NCBI GenBank assembly: GCA_030407085.1
Contig: CM059587.1
Span: 32,461,001-32,525,000 of the forward strand
Reading direction: 5' to 3'
Source of the DNA: Trichopria drosophilae
Lineage: Eukaryota > Arthropoda > Insecta > Hymenoptera > Diapriidae
DNA: 64,000 nucleotides
Part shown: piece after piece, positions 1 to 12,300 of the stretch
Layout: every line of letters begins with the position of its first letter
Numbering within the stretch: the stretch's first letter is position 1
Made by a program: the position numbers and the translations under genes
Notes under the pieces: generated by a model
Seen by the model: the letters and a program-made list of their open reading frames with translations, nothing else
Databases searched by the model: none
Told to the model about the DNA's origin: nothing

Positions 1-270
1 ATTGCCTTATAAATAAAATTGGTATGACTGTGTCTCACTCAATAAACACCTGGACAATTATAAATAAGTTACTCACTATACCAACAATGAAAAGCAAAAT
101 AGGACAAGGATCCTTCACGTATATTGGACGCAAATTGCTAAATCTAATACCGCAATCTGTACGAGAGAATTATATCTCAACTGAATTTCTTAAAAACAGA
201 ATTTGTAACTGGCTCATCAGTAAATACTTCGAAGACCTTAATAAAATCCTAATTCCAGTTGATTAAAAAT
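1..270 (+). mobile_element. 3' end of a Jockey/CR1-type retrotransposon ORF2 (fragment)
   Basis: Positions 24-266 read as an open frame of 80 residues ending in a stop. It contains QGSFTYIGRKLLNLIPQSVR followed by a segment ending in KNRICNWLI. This matches the pattern at the very C-terminus of Jockey/CR1-type non-LTR reverse transcriptases, where a G-R/S-F-x-Y-x-G-x-K-x-W/L-N-x-x-P block precedes a lysine-rich helix. The element enters from outside the window, so the reverse transcriptase domain is not visible here. No target-site duplication or poly(A) tail is obvious downstream. Confidence 0.7.
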
Positions 271-2248
271 TTACGTTATACATATTATATAAGAAAAATA
301 TATGTAAATAATTTCATCGCAATCTTAGAAATGTATAGTTCCAATACCAAAAATGTAAATGCTGAAAACTATGATACTTAAAATTAATTATCTCGACAAT
401 TAATTTTAGTTTTTACTATATTTTAGTTTTAGCTTTAGTTTCTATTTACATTTATTATTAAATTTTGTGTACATTCAGGTCGTGGACAAGTAGGGATTAT
501 TTACTTTCGTGAATTATCTAGTAATTAACTATATATTTTCACCTGAATAAAGATATTATATATATATATTATTATATAAATGAATCCAAATGAATACTTA
601 AATAATAGTGTTGTCGAAACTACTAAAAATGCAAATACAATTTAATCCATGATCAGGATTGAAAATATGTTGTATTAATACATATGAATCCATTTATAAT
701 TGACTCGGAAAAAGGCAAAAGTCATGAATCCATCTGAATACAAATGAAAATTGAAATGATAATTTTTTAATACAATTGAATCAGTGAATAATAGCCGTTA
801 ATTACCAGAATTAATGAATGCATTTCAATACATAACTTAGCCAAGAAATGCATGTTTTAATCCAAATGAATCTAAAATAAATCAATAAAAAAATTTCCTA
901 CAGATGTCCTAGTAAAATTTTTTTCAGTGTAATAACAATGTTCATTTATTTGTAACCAATTGACAATTTTTTCACTTTTCAGTAAATGTACTATGCGATA
1001 TTTTTGTTGATAAAATAAATATATTATTTTCAAAAGTACACAATATCTAGTAAACGGTATGAGATGCGTGAAATCTGGCAAAATTTGAACATGATATGCG
1101 ACGATTCAAAGCTGCCATAGACAATTCAAAATGGTAATAATAATAATAATAATTTATTGTGGGAAATATACAATACCACTACAGTAACAATAAATTTAAG
1201 ATATTATTTTTATTTACACAATGCATAAATACTCCATGTTTCAACTATTCGTTAGTTTCACATCATTTTACAACAGTGAGTGTGGTCGAATGGTTACGAC
1301 TCGATGTTGTTGTGTGGGAGTACAGAGTTCAATACTCGGTCAATGTTAATATTTCTTTTTTCTGTGATGAACTGGGGTTATTGTTGGATTTAAACGTATT
1401 GTGATGCATTAAATATTTTGATACACTTTAATCCTTTTCAATACTTTTGTAAGTTCGAATAGCGCATTCAAATGTATTATAATGTATTCAACATTTTTAA
1501 TACTTTTCAATACATTTCCGATCGCTGGGTTGACATGACTATAAATATAGTATTTATACAGTATTTAAATAAATTATTTAGCATCATATAATTGTTTATT
1601 TACAGTAAATAATGATAAACATTAGATTTGGGTTTGAATTCTTTCTCAAGGATTTTTCGTAACCAGAATAAATAACATTCCTGATTGATAAGTTTTAGGT
1701 TCATTTTACCCACTTGGTTAATACCAAAAATTAATGTATACTACCAATATTGAAAGGTATTCTTTCCAACTACATGTATAGAAAACCTGTCGGAAATACT
1801 ATTCACACAAAACATTGTCGAAAACATAATAGAAACTAAATTAAATTAATAAAATACATACAATGTGGCTAAAGCGATTATCCAAGTCAGGTAACTTTTT
1901 TAATAAGAACGGAAGATTGTGGTCTGTTCATATAGTTGACGTTTCGACAGCATTGTCATTCTCAAGACTATTTTTAAAAAATATTAATACAGGAGAAAAT
2001 AATTCACATTTTTACAGTGAGAAAATTATTAGTTGACTCAACATTTTACATATTTGACATTTTACCGAGTGCTCAATTCTTTGAATTATATTTAAATTTT
2101 TAAAAAACAATCCAAAATTAAAAACAGTCTGTTTAGTATGTTTTCATATTATAAATATGTAATATTTTCAGGCAATAAATTGTTTAAAAAGTCCTTACTA
2201 AGTTACTAAAGTTAAAAAATGTTACATATACGTGCATTTCACCTTTTA
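271..2248. repeat. AT-rich intergenic DNA with a scattered GAATnCAT/AATAC motif
   Basis: No gene is recognisable. From about 580 to 870, and again from 1400 to 1525, short related words recur every few tens of bases: variants of ATGAATCCAT, TTGAATAC and TTCAATACAT on both strands. A (TAA)n microsatellite lies at about 1135-1153. This looks like decayed internal repetition of a mobile or satellite element rather than coding sequence. Confidence 0.4.
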
Positions 2249-2249
2249 A

Positions 2250-2374
2250 GGGCCGATTTCACCAACTCCGGTTAAAAGTTAATCAGTGATTAACATCAGT
2301 TTAACTGCTTGTGATTGGTCGGTTATGAATTTAATCATCGATTAAGTTTTAATCGGATTTGGTGAAATCGGCCC
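2250..2374. mobile_element. Short hairpin MITE with TAA target duplication
   Basis: GGGCCGATTTCACCAA at the left end is mirrored by TTGGTGAAATCGGCCC at the right end. A second complementary block (GGTTAAAAGTTAATC against GATTAAGTTTTAATC) lies inside, so the whole 125 bp can fold into one hairpin. TAA stands on both sides (2247-2249 and 2375-2377) and fits a 3-bp duplication of the PIF/Harbinger type. Assignment to that superfamily is inference. Confidence 0.75.
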
Positions 2375-3160
2375 TAAGTCATTGTGAAGTATAAAAATAT
2401 CATAACAGCCTTTGGAATACAAAAAGAAACCGAGTCAGTAACGAAGAATGTTTTGGAATTTTATTTTCTGAGTTATTATTTTCATGCATATTTGTTTCAA
2501 AATATCTTTCATGTATGCAATTAAATTTATATAATTAACATCATATACATATTTTATTCAATACAAAACTATTCCTCTAATTTAATTTCCTTATTAGTTA
2601 GTTATAAGATATAAAATTTTGAATTGCAAATCGAAATCTCCAAATTGGCAGGCTCGACCCAAAGTATGAACTTTATACATAGTTGATACACGATACAATA
2701 CACAAGTTTAAGCATTTTTAAAAGAAATTTTGACATCTGAAATTCGGTCAATCTAAAGGTTAATTTACATATTTTTAATTTCAGTAACAACAATCTTTGA
2801 GATTTAATTACTTAATAATTACTTTAATTATTGAAATTTTCCTAAATTAGGTACATTGTGACGCTTATTATCGTAATGTAATGTTCAATCTTTAAAGCTG
2901 TTGACAGATGAGAATTGTCAGAACATTATTGAAAGGTTACAAAGACAAATTTTCATCCAACATTCTTAACAAGATTTAAAACCTCGGTTAAATGTAAAGA
3001 AAATGTACATCAGATTATTTATAAAAGAAAGCTGTTAAATATACGAAAACATAGATTTTCACAATGAAAAAAATTGAACAAGACAATACAGGAAACAAAC
3101 GAATAAACAGTTCTGAAACATTTTCAACAAAGGTTACTGTCAAAAAGTACCTGTCGAACA
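2375..3160. other. AT-rich intergenic stretch, nothing recognised
   Basis: I see no exon, repeat or RNA gene that I can support here. Short open frames have no recognisable composition. Confidence 0.4.
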
Positions 3161-3784
3161 GCTGAGACCGACAAAATCGTCACGAAAACCAAGAGGTAGC
3201 TTCGGTTAGGCATCCTGACCAGCATTCACGAATACCCGAGTATTCTTGATGGTTTTGAAGATCAAATGTTCAAAATACTCGACGTTCTCTTTTCCTCAGC
3301 CATGTTTGTCACGATTGTTTAGAATTTTATCGATTTTCGTTGCGATGTAGGAAGATATTTGTACTAATTTCTAAACTTAAATAAAGATTCGATGTCGCAG
3401 TGATGTTTGATTTGTTGCCATCCACTGACATTTTCGGTGATGCTTCTAAACGGATAAAACGAATACATTGAACCGTTTATGTACAATATAGTAGTTTGTG
3501 TACAATTTGGAGAAACGTCACAGTATTTGGATTGACGTAAAATGCGAACAGATGCGAACGGCGCAGCTGCGTTGACGTGTCTCAAGAGACTCTCAGTTTC
3601 GGTTTTTTGATTCGGATTCAAGATTCTTCAATAAAGATTCTCACGTCAGGTCAGGTCAGGTCGCAGCGTCGCAGCCGTCACAGGTGTTTTTCTCGCCGCC
3701 ACCGCTAAGGATGCGATCGATAATTTTCGATTAATCGATCTTTGGACTCGATTCCTCTTGAATCGCACGACTACGCGGAGAAAA
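3160..3784. other. CpG-rich island without a recognised gene
   Basis: This part is clearly richer in CG dinucleotides than its surroundings: repeated TCGC, GCGTCGCAG and ATCGAT words, and a triple GGTCA run near 3648-3662. An open frame of 85 residues lies on the minus strand at 3364-3621 but has no recognisable family features. Possibilities are a promoter or first exon of an unseen gene, or a GC-richer repeat. I cannot choose between them. Confidence 0.3.
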
Positions 3785-4593
3785 TTGTCAGGCTAAAACA
3801 GCTACATACCCACTGTCAAGCAGATCGCGACGGAAATCGCGAGTGAAGACGTAAAATGCAAATTAAAATTCAAAATCCTCAAAAGTTTTTTTTCTATAAA
3901 TAGGTATACTTTTCTTATGTTATTAAGAATATTTCTGTATAATTTCTAGACGATGTGGTTATTTATATTATTTTTACAATATGATTTTTTAAGATCGTTA
4001 ATAGTGAAAAAATAAGTACTTTTTTCATTTTAAGGCTTCCGTATCGATTACGTTGTTAGATACGACAAAAATGCACTAAACCTTTTTCGTAGAGCACAAA
4101 ATTTCCTTCAAAAAAGTCACGGAAAGCCATAGTCTAATGTTAATAGGTATGTCACGAAAAACGTCGGAAGTTATTGAAAACATCATTGAAATTTTAGAAG
4201 AGATATAGTTACCTTATTCGTGACGTACCTACTAACTTTAGACTATGGCTCTTAGTGACTTTTTTGTAGGAAATTTTGTGCTCTACAAAAAAGGTTCAGT
4301 GCATTTTTGGCGTATCTAACACGATAATCGATACGGAAGCCCTAAAATGAAAAAAATACTGATTTTTTAACTTTTAACGACTTTCAAAAATCATATAAAA
4401 ATAATATAAATAACCACATAGTCTAGACAGTAGAAATTAAGCACAAATATTCTTAATGGCATAAGAAAAGTATACCGATTTACAGAAAAAAAAAAATTTT
4501 GTGGGTTTCGAACTTTAATTGCCATTTTACGTCGTCACTCGCGATTTACGTCGCGATCTGCTTGACAGTGGGTGGCTGTTTTAGCCAGACAAT
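3785..4593. repeat. Long palindrome (fold-back element), arms near 400 bp
   Basis: The left arm starts near ATTGTCAGGCTAAAACAGC and the right arm ends with its near complement, GCTGTTTTAGCCAGACAAT. Matching blocks continue inward: CACTGTCAAGCAGATCGCG against CGCGATCTGCTTGACAGTG, and GGCTTCCGTATCGATTACG against its diverged complement near 4326-4344. Both arms also carry the words for ATAGTCTAATGTTAATAGG. The turn is near 4190. The arms are a little diverged, so it is not a recent assembly artefact. No protein-coding frame lies inside. Confidence 0.85.
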
Positions 4594-4639
4594 CGGGCTG
4601 GAACGATGTTCTATTTTTTTCCGTGTATTACATTTTGAA

Positions 4640-5360
4640 CCATGCACATACATATATACAGGGTGATCGATTTTGATTTCCCCACCAGATTATCTTGAAA
4701 GGAATACATTTTCTGAAACATAAGTTTTAGTATTTTCCTTGGCTATTTAATGATGATATTGAATTTGACCTTGAACATGACCTTGAAGGTTATTTCAAGG
4801 TCAAGTTTTTTTTTTTAATGAAAACCCGTATTTTTTTTCACGGATTCGGAAGGAACACAACATTTTATATTCGAATATGATATGGCCGATATTTTAATCA
4901 AGGTCATTTCAAGGTGAAACGTAAAAGTTCCCGGAACGGCGAATTATCTCAGCTTTTATGGCATTATCGTTGACTTTAGGAAGAAAATGCATACAACCTT
5001 TTTTGTACAGAATTTCATGCTCTATCTTTTTTGTTTGAAACGTTTTTTAAATAAAATTTGTATTTTTCAAAATAAATGCAAAAAACTGCAACGAAACTTA
5101 ATTTGGGCTAATGTTTTTTAGTAATGGACGGATGGATCTGCCCCAAAATCTAATCAAATCTAAGTTATGCCAAGACACGTATTTTTTAAAAAAAATTATG
5201 TCATTACGCTTATCCATACGCGAGTTATCGCGAGAAAAAAAAACGGGACGTACGGACATACGTACGTACAAGATCACGGACACAAATTTTTTATTGTTGA
5301 ATTGGGGTCCTTAGGGTCTGAAATGTCGACATTTGATGAAAAACTATAGGGTAATTTTTA
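4640..5360. repeat. Diverged repeat cluster next to the palindrome
   Basis: The segment 4970-5045 (GACTTTAGGAAGAAAATGC, then CAACCTTTTTTGTACAGAAT) resembles the inner part of the palindrome arm at 4238-4300. Further right, GAGTTATCGCGAG followed by a GGACGTACGGACATACGTACG run and GGGGTCCTTAGGGTCTGAAATG has the look of a widely dispersed insect repeat. The left edge has a TATACAGGGTGATCG word often seen at repeat ends. No gene is recognised. Confidence 0.4.
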
Positions 5361-5788
5361 TGCCCGAAGTGACCAAATTCAATACTTCGTCCAGGCCTAA
5401 GGTCTGGGTCGAAGTAATAAGCAAGGGATGTGATCATTGGGCAACTTCTAAGACTGGTTCAAGGCAGTCTCACCCTTGGACATGTGCCTAAGACATGGCA
5501 GGGCGCGGCTCTCTAACCTAAAGCAGGTATATTCTGGGGCTATATGACTAAATATCTTTGAGTTTTACATTTTCCATTGCGGTTCTAAGAATAAAAAGCC
5601 AAGGAAAAAAAGTCTGGAAAAAAAGACTGGAAAAAAGCCATGGAAAAAGCAGCCAACGGAAAAAAAATCATGGAATAAAAAACAGCCCGCGGAAAAACAG
5701 CCCTAGAAAGAAAATACATGGTGAATACACCTGAACAAGAAAAAAAATAGCTTTTCTCTCCGCCATGTCTCACGAATACACTTATATA
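5361..5788. other. Unassigned sequence plus a GGAAAAAAA-rich simple tract
   Basis: 5365-5545 has balanced base composition but no frame I recognise. From 5590 to 5730, words of the type TGGAAAAAAAGTC and CATGGAAAAA recur irregularly. Similar tracts on the opposite strand are at about 32640-32740 and 50255-50340, including a shared CTTTTTATTCTGCCAACC-like end in the last two. Confidence 0.35.
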
Positions 5789-5792
5789 TTAA

Positions 5793-7290
5793 CCCGGGAC
5801 GGTCACACCTCGATAAAATAACATTTCGGTCACTGTGGGTCCGCTGGACCCAGAGCCGAAATGTTACTGTCATTTGGCTTCTAATTGACGTAATGACTTG
5901 AAATTTGAACGGGAGTTACTTTAAGATATGTTTTATGGAATGCAATGGGTATTTTAGATTTATTTATTATTTTTAATAGTAAAAAACCGTAGAAAAAACA
6001 TTTTTAGCAAATTTTAGCTTTTTTCACTAAAAAATGCATAAAAAATTTAATGTTTTTTTTTTTAATGAAACTAGCGACATTTTACTCTCAAAGTATAGTA
6101 CTTTGAAGAAAAAAATAGTCCTGATACGAATCTTTCAAAAAGTGTATTTATTTTTGAGTTTGAATTGTGACAAATGACGTATGATTTATAAGGTAAATTG
6201 GAACATGCAAATTGAATAATTAGTGATAGTAAATGTTCTTTTATGCGGAAAAAGTCATTTATGTAACATGTGCGGGTCATATGAAATACATGTTTACAAA
6301 ATTAGTAAAAAAATCAAGAAAAAATCAATCCTCCGCAATGCAATCAGTGCACATATGGGACCTGGGTTCATTGCACATTGGGCGAAGACAAGAAGCGCAC
6401 TGTGTTTTCGTTTTCCGATCGGCACTCGATTTACAAAGGCCACATCTGTGTTTTGTGGTCAACTGCTTTGTCCTTGATCAGTTCGCGGCGCATGAGTGTC
6501 TATTCCCAAAATCGCCCCGATATTCACTCGCAAATAAGTTTTTATGAGAGAATTAGCGTAGCGATTTTGGAGGTGTGGCCGGACAAGGTGCATCACCAGT
6601 TGATCAAAGCAGAATTTTGCTGATGCTTTCGTCGATTTACCGATGTTCTTTTCGTGGCCCTTGAATAAAGTTCTTACATTCACTGCCGATTGGTCCAACA
6701 TTCCCAACAGAATTCGTATAGGTCATCGATTACTTTTCCTGCTGAAGGTGTGAGAATGGCATAACTTTCATCTTCATAATCAGAATGATCTGACTCCTCC
6801 GACACATGATCTTCATATTCCGATGCATTACCATCGAAACATTCACATTCGTCATCTTTGTCGACGAGGACGCTTGCAATAGGCCGTTCTCGAAAGTTGT
6901 ACGACATCTGTACATTATTCACAAGTATTACATATGACATTTATCGTATTATTCGTCGGTAGAAAAAAATTTATTTTGCACTAAAATAATACTTACACTT
7001 CCACACTAAATTCTGCACCAGAAAAAATTAAAATGATTTTAAAAATTAAACTAATTTTTTCACCACTATCACTCTGGGTCTGTTGGACCCGTTCAAAATT
7101 CACGGCTGCCTGACTCGTCGTTTCTATAGTGATTCGCACGATGCCAGTCTTCGGCAATCGTTGAGGTTTATTGTGGGACGTCCAGACAACAACAAATGGC
7201 GACACAAGTACCGTTTCGAACGGTAATTACAAAGATATTTAAACCTGAAAAACGGCATGGGTCCAGAGGACCCAGTGTGGCCGTCCCGGG
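5793..7290 (-). mobile_element. Dead piggyBac-type transposon
   Basis: The ends are CCCGGGACGGTCACAC at the left and GTGTGGCCGTCCCGGG at the right, each flanked by TTAA (5789-5792 and 7291-7294). TTAA duplications and CCC..GGG ends are the signature of piggyBac elements. A second inverted block, GGGTCCGCTGGACCC near 5845 and GGGTCCAGAGGACCC near 7259, lies just inside. The remaining coding sequence is on the minus strand and badly broken. At 1498 bp the element is shorter than usual autonomous copies of over 2 kb, so part of the transposase is deleted. Confidence 0.85.
6310..6940 (-). pseudogene. Broken piggyBac transposase (ends retained, catalytic core lost)
   Basis: Near 6940-6680 the minus strand encodes an acidic N-terminal segment (SEYEDHVSEESDHSDYEDES), as is usual in piggyBac proteins. 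Near 6620-6500 a frame reads RPHLQNRYANSL...ILGIDTHAP, similar to the region before the C-terminal domain. In another frame, about 6450-6330, it reads RCGLCKSSADRKTKTQCASC followed by LRPMCNEP and CTDCI, a cysteine-rich zinc-binding C-terminus. The catalytic aspartate region between these parts is missing, and at least two frame shifts separate the pieces. It cannot make a working transposase. Confidence 0.7.
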
Positions 7291-7299
7291 TTAAATTTT

Positions 7300-7560
7300 A
7301 TATATGAATTATTTTTTGACATCTTTTATTAATCAGCCAAAATAAGTCTCGACTGCAGTGCCTGGAGCAAGGGACGCCTGCGTGCGGTTTGGGGGAAAAC
7401 TATCATATCAACGATATGATTACTTAATATGAGATTCGCTGACCGCGGTGAGGGAGGGGCATTTACGTAGGTTTACATGCAAGTGTATATTTTAAAAACA
7501 ATGTCCCAACTATCCTAACTCAAACACTCCAGAAACTACCTAGATACCCCGATACCTGAA
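7300..7560. repeat. Repeat unit with CTATCCTAACCCAA-type end
   Basis: The segment with GGGGGAAAACTATC near 7389 and CAACTATCCTAACTCAAAC followed by CTACCTAGATACCCCGATAC near 7505-7555 resembles 32409-32495 and 33060-33135. All three have a run of G or C close to a CTATCCTAACCCAACCAC-like word, and two continue with CTACNTAGATACCC. The element class is not known to me. Confidence 0.4.
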
Positions 7561-8089
7561 ATAAAAATCTCTAAAAAAAGGACGCGGAATGCAGTCGCAG
7601 ACGATGGCCGAACCTTCCGTAAAAACTAACTAAGTTTGATCCTAATATTATTTTTGTATTGATCCTAACATATATTTTTCTACAGTTATTTTTGCTGAAA
7701 ATATTTTTTCCCAAAGTTATGTTTTGTTGAAGTTCTTTTTCGGGAGTTATTTTTGCAAAGTTATTTAGTCGTGATACTATATATTCTCGTAGAACGGACC
7801 TCTTGACAGAGTCTGCTGAATGCTGTCAAGCTGATAAAGTCGCAACTGGAGGCTTCGGCCCTTCTGAAACATGAAAGCTATATTCAAACAATATGATCTA
7901 TAGTACAAAGGATTGATCATATACTGGCCAACCGGGGTCTAGAGGCAACTAAAGAAGATGTGATAATTCGGGGTGAGATCAATTTATTGAAGGTGTCCAC
8001 AGGGAGGAGTCCTTTTACCATTATTAGGGAATGTGGTGATGAATGAACTACTAGCTGGCATAACAGATATTGGATTGTATGTGAAGCAA

Positions 8090-8206
8090 TGATGCCAGAA
8101 TGTGGAGGAAATCCATCTCCACTTTATCTTCCCCGGTGGCAGAAACCAGTGCCGGAGAAGCTAAAATGGGGATGGATTTTCTCCACGTTCTGGCATCACT
8201 GATGTG
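8090..8206. repeat. Imperfect hairpin around ATGCCAGAATGTGGAG
   Basis: GATGCCAGAATGTGGAGGAA on the left (about 8091) is mirrored by TCTCCACGTTCTGGCATC on the right (to about 8199), with the complementary ATCCATC/GATGGAT blocks adjacent and a short loop. Confidence 0.55.
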
Positions 8207-8269
8207 ACGGGATATGGGGACGCCAAAGTCATTCCTGGCAGACAGCTGCCCTGCAGACGGGCGTCAACG

Positions 8270-8560
8270 ATCCTGGGGCCCAGTAGATCAGTTGTTAAAA
8301 TCCTAATAGCCATGATCACTGGCCACGGCAATCTTCGTACTCCTATATAAAATAGGGCTGGTGAAATCGTCAGCATACAGATTCTGTGAGGGAGGCCGTG
8401 GATACTGCCGTCCACATTCTGTGAAAGTTTCAGGTAACTGCGCAGTGTATAGCGCAGTTGACCAGGTAAACCTGTTTTAATAGGTATGTAGTGATATTAC
8501 CTCAATGGAAGTCGCTGCTGTGGCTGATCTATGGACGGCCTTGCGAGGTACCACGTAGGG
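8270..8560 (+). mobile_element. Possible C-terminal remnant of a non-LTR ORF2
   Basis: Around 8308-8345 the plus strand reads AMITGHGNLRTPI before a stop. A phrase of the kind TGHGxLRxHL is common downstream of the reverse transcriptase/RNase H region of non-LTR elements, just before a zinc-binding motif. The rest is too decayed to follow, so this is a weak call. Confidence 0.25.
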
Positions 8561-9374
8561 GTGATACATACAGGAGGAGTGCAAGCGGATTACCCAAGCA
8601 AACTTCAAGATAATGAGAAATATGTAATCGCAAAGAAAAAATGTACTTTTTCATCTTTTTACCTTTTCCTTAAACAAAAAATATACCGAATGACACATAT
8701 ACGTGACGGATGGATATCTGTCCGGAATGTACGATACGTGGATATTTGCTAAAAAAACTATTTCATCCACACCTATCCAAGCAGCTAAATAGGGCGAACT
8801 TACGTTCTTTTGACCTACAATTGGGTGAAAAAATGTTCTCGACCATGCCTAGCTTACTAGTAATCGAAGTCGTGTGACCGTAAGTAGCAAATCAATTATA
8901 TTTTCACTGGGTTTTACTCGTCTGTAACCTGTATTATATATATTTACTTGTCTGCACTTTTTAATGCAATCTAGATTAAATATGCACGCGAAAACAGTAA
9001 ACGGTTGTATAAACTTCAACACAATAGGTCAAAGATAAATTTTATGGGCTATTTGAAAGGGGGTTTCTTCTGATTTAAATCTGTAATACCTATAAGTAAT
9101 TTTTCTAGTAATTTTCGAGCGATTCGTTCTTTGTCTCAAATATGCTCTAACAGTCCAAGTGAAGCGTACAGGATTGTTTTAAGTAAAATTGCAATGGTGT
9201 TATGAATCTATCAAAAATAATCTGCTCCTCGTAGACTCATACAATATTAGTAACAGACACTATTTTTATTTTTTATTAACGCTCAACAGCTTAAGTAATT
9301 TTCAATTTTTATATTACATTCAAGATCAACTATTATCTATCAGCGTCTCAGAAGCTACAGGATCTGTGGTACAT

Positions 9375-12300
9375 CTACAAGAACTGACGAAGAAGCGAGA
9401 GGTATCCTAATGCTGTCTTCATCATCTGGAAAATCAAATATGCATTATGTAAAAACAAATTTAAGAATATTGCGAATTACATTAAAAATGCCAAAATCAC
9501 ACTCACGGTCATCAAAGTATCGCGGCGAAATATTCCAAATTTTCCAGCTGTCATAAAAAGTGGTTTCTGGGCTCTGGCTAATCCGAATAAAACTTTCTTC
9601 GCGTCAGTATCCGGCATATTATACCATTCCATGTTGTACAATGCATCACCTACATGTGTGCTCTACGAAAGAATTATACTTTCTACAGAATGTTGTTAAT
9701 GTCCCTGCTTATAATAAAATAATAATATAGCGCCAGCCAATATCTAGTTGAGAAATTATCGAAACCATTTTTAACAGAAACTGAAACTAAGTTGTTTGAA
9801 TATTTCTATGATATGAAGCAATGATGTATTATTTTGATTCAAACAGCCAGGGGCACAAAAGAACTTTATTGTCATGAGTTGTTTTTGAATTTGAAATAAA
9901 AATTAAACTACCAAAAAAAAAGCCATGTCCCTCATATTGTAGATACACATTTTTTTAATTCTATGGCTTTTAAATTAAAAAATTTTTTCAGACGATAAAC
10001 CATAATACTACTCCTTCGATAAAAATGTTCAGTCTGGTCGCTTTAAAGAAGTCTACTTTTCAGACTTCTTTTTGTTACATTTTAGAATGAGCTAACTATT
10101 GGTCTTATTTATTTCAGTGCAGCTTACCTCTGTTACGAACATTTCACCGATAAGCGAATCGTTGTATAGTGTCACGCATGTTAAGCTTGCATAAAAGAAG
10201 AACGTCACAAGTAAAACGGGATCTGCTCCATTAGCTATGTTCTGTACTTTCATTATAATATATGAAACTTTAAGAATTATTTACAACTTTTCATGTCAAT
10301 AACGTCGTGGGAAATTTTACCGTGAGCAATTGGTAACCTGTTATGCACAGTCGCAAACTGGAACCCAGAAGATCAGCAAACAAAATGGTCGTAAAGGTCT
10401 GCTGGAGTTCTTTCCCTCTTCTAAAATTCAATAATAACATTACCAACAATACCAACTAAAAAGTTTCAACATTCATTATGACTATAAAAGCCTACTAAAT
10501 ATAATTATCATCAGACCTCTAATGTCGATTAAAGACGCAAATAAGTATCAGACAATTATAACCGCATAATTAAATTAAGACTTTTCTTTATATGATTGGA
10601 TTAGCTAAGAACTGGCCAATATAATAACAAGACTTATTCAAGTGGCCTATAAACATTCTTTAATATAACATTGTTTATTTACGACAGTTCGAATTAGTAT
10701 CGGTAGTGTGTGTTCATAGAGCTGAATCCCACCTACTTTTTGTGCGCAGATTTTGAAAAGAACAAAATAATCTTTATTCCTATAAACCCTTAAAAATAGA
10801 AAACGAACTCTATATGGGGATGTGAAGTATAAAATTAAAAACAACGCAGACGTCATCTTTTTTAGTAAGTTTTTTTTTTATTTTTGGCGTTTCATGGAGT
10901 CTGCCTTTATATATAGAAAATTATCTGGTGACTGTATGGAATCACAATGTGCACTTATATTTCTTGTATGGTAAATAGGAAATATAAAACTTGTAATAAT
11001 AGGGGAGGTCGGGATATTCTTGGACACATTTTTATTTTGTCCAGAAACTCTAAAAAAATTACTTTTTCTCAAAATGTCAAAGCTTGATTTTGTGGTACGA
11101 TAAATAACCTTTCATTTGGTACCAGCGATTTCACCTCATTGTTTAAAATTGTACAGTCTGTATCAGCTGGCGCAAAAAAATGGTTTTTGAGATTATAAAA
11201 AATCTCGGGGTATTATTGGACAGTCTTGTAAATCGATAAAAAAAATTAGAATTATTGCTGGAAAACGTCTATTTGTTAATGAAACCGAAAGAACGCCTGT
11301 ATTATAATGAATAAAATAAAGTAAGGCACGTGAATATGTTCCGGTTTGTTCCGACACAACTCAAGTGAACACCTCGATAATAAGTGATACAATGGGCTAT
11401 GTTTCGGCGATTTTCTTTCTCGGGCATATTTTTCATGCAAATTGTGCAGAAATCAGTATTTTCACCCGCATCAGTGTCCAAATGAGAACGGGATGGTTAA
11501 GTGGTTAGCGTGCTCGCCTCGTAATCTGAACGTTCTCTAGGTCTCGAGTTCGAATCCCCGCCGAGGAATGTTCCTCTGTTTGTTTTCCATTGGTTTGGAA
11601 AATCGACGAAGTAAACATTGCTCGGCGAACGTACGAATTCGGGACCGCTGTCGACCTCCGTCGGCAGTTTGTCGGTACCGTCCAGCGACTTTTCAGGGTA
11701 AGACTCGCGTCGCACTTGCCCCGGCATAGATCGCCGAATAGGTTAATGGCGGTACAGACATTGGGGTGGGGGAACTGGCTCTGGGTGGGTGTTGTGTTGT
11801 CCTGTTTCGTCATGGATCATGTCTGTGTGTTGTCCATCCTATACCTCTCCACCCGAGAGCCGACCCGCGAATAGGCATCAAAGTCATTAAAACAGGGGAA
11901 AATTCCAAATCCTTTATCCTTTTTTTATCCAGTATCCAAATCACAGACGTGTCGTATAATACCCCAAACGCTCATTTTTACAAAATATATTTACCTGACT
12001 TGGTTCTTAAAAAAATGTTGTAAAAAACACTTTACAAACATCAAAATTTTTTTATATGATAGCGAGGTAACAATGCGTCAAAATAAGTCAAGGGCTTAAT
12101 AGAAAATGTGATTATAATAAGACGAGTCGATGCTAGTTGATGGAGACTCAAAGCGTTACAAACGGGAAAAATATCGCGCTGTCCAACAATACCCCGTGTC
12201 CAATAATACCCCGACCTCCCCTACTGAAATATCCCTGCAAGGAAAATGGCTACCGAAATTTGCGGTTCGAATAATAATTATAAACAAACCATCTCTAGTA

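Noticed and set aside
11487..11570. A functional tRNA gene
   Set aside because: The A- and B-box words are present, but the cloverleaf is imperfect and the sequence continues as a long SINE body.
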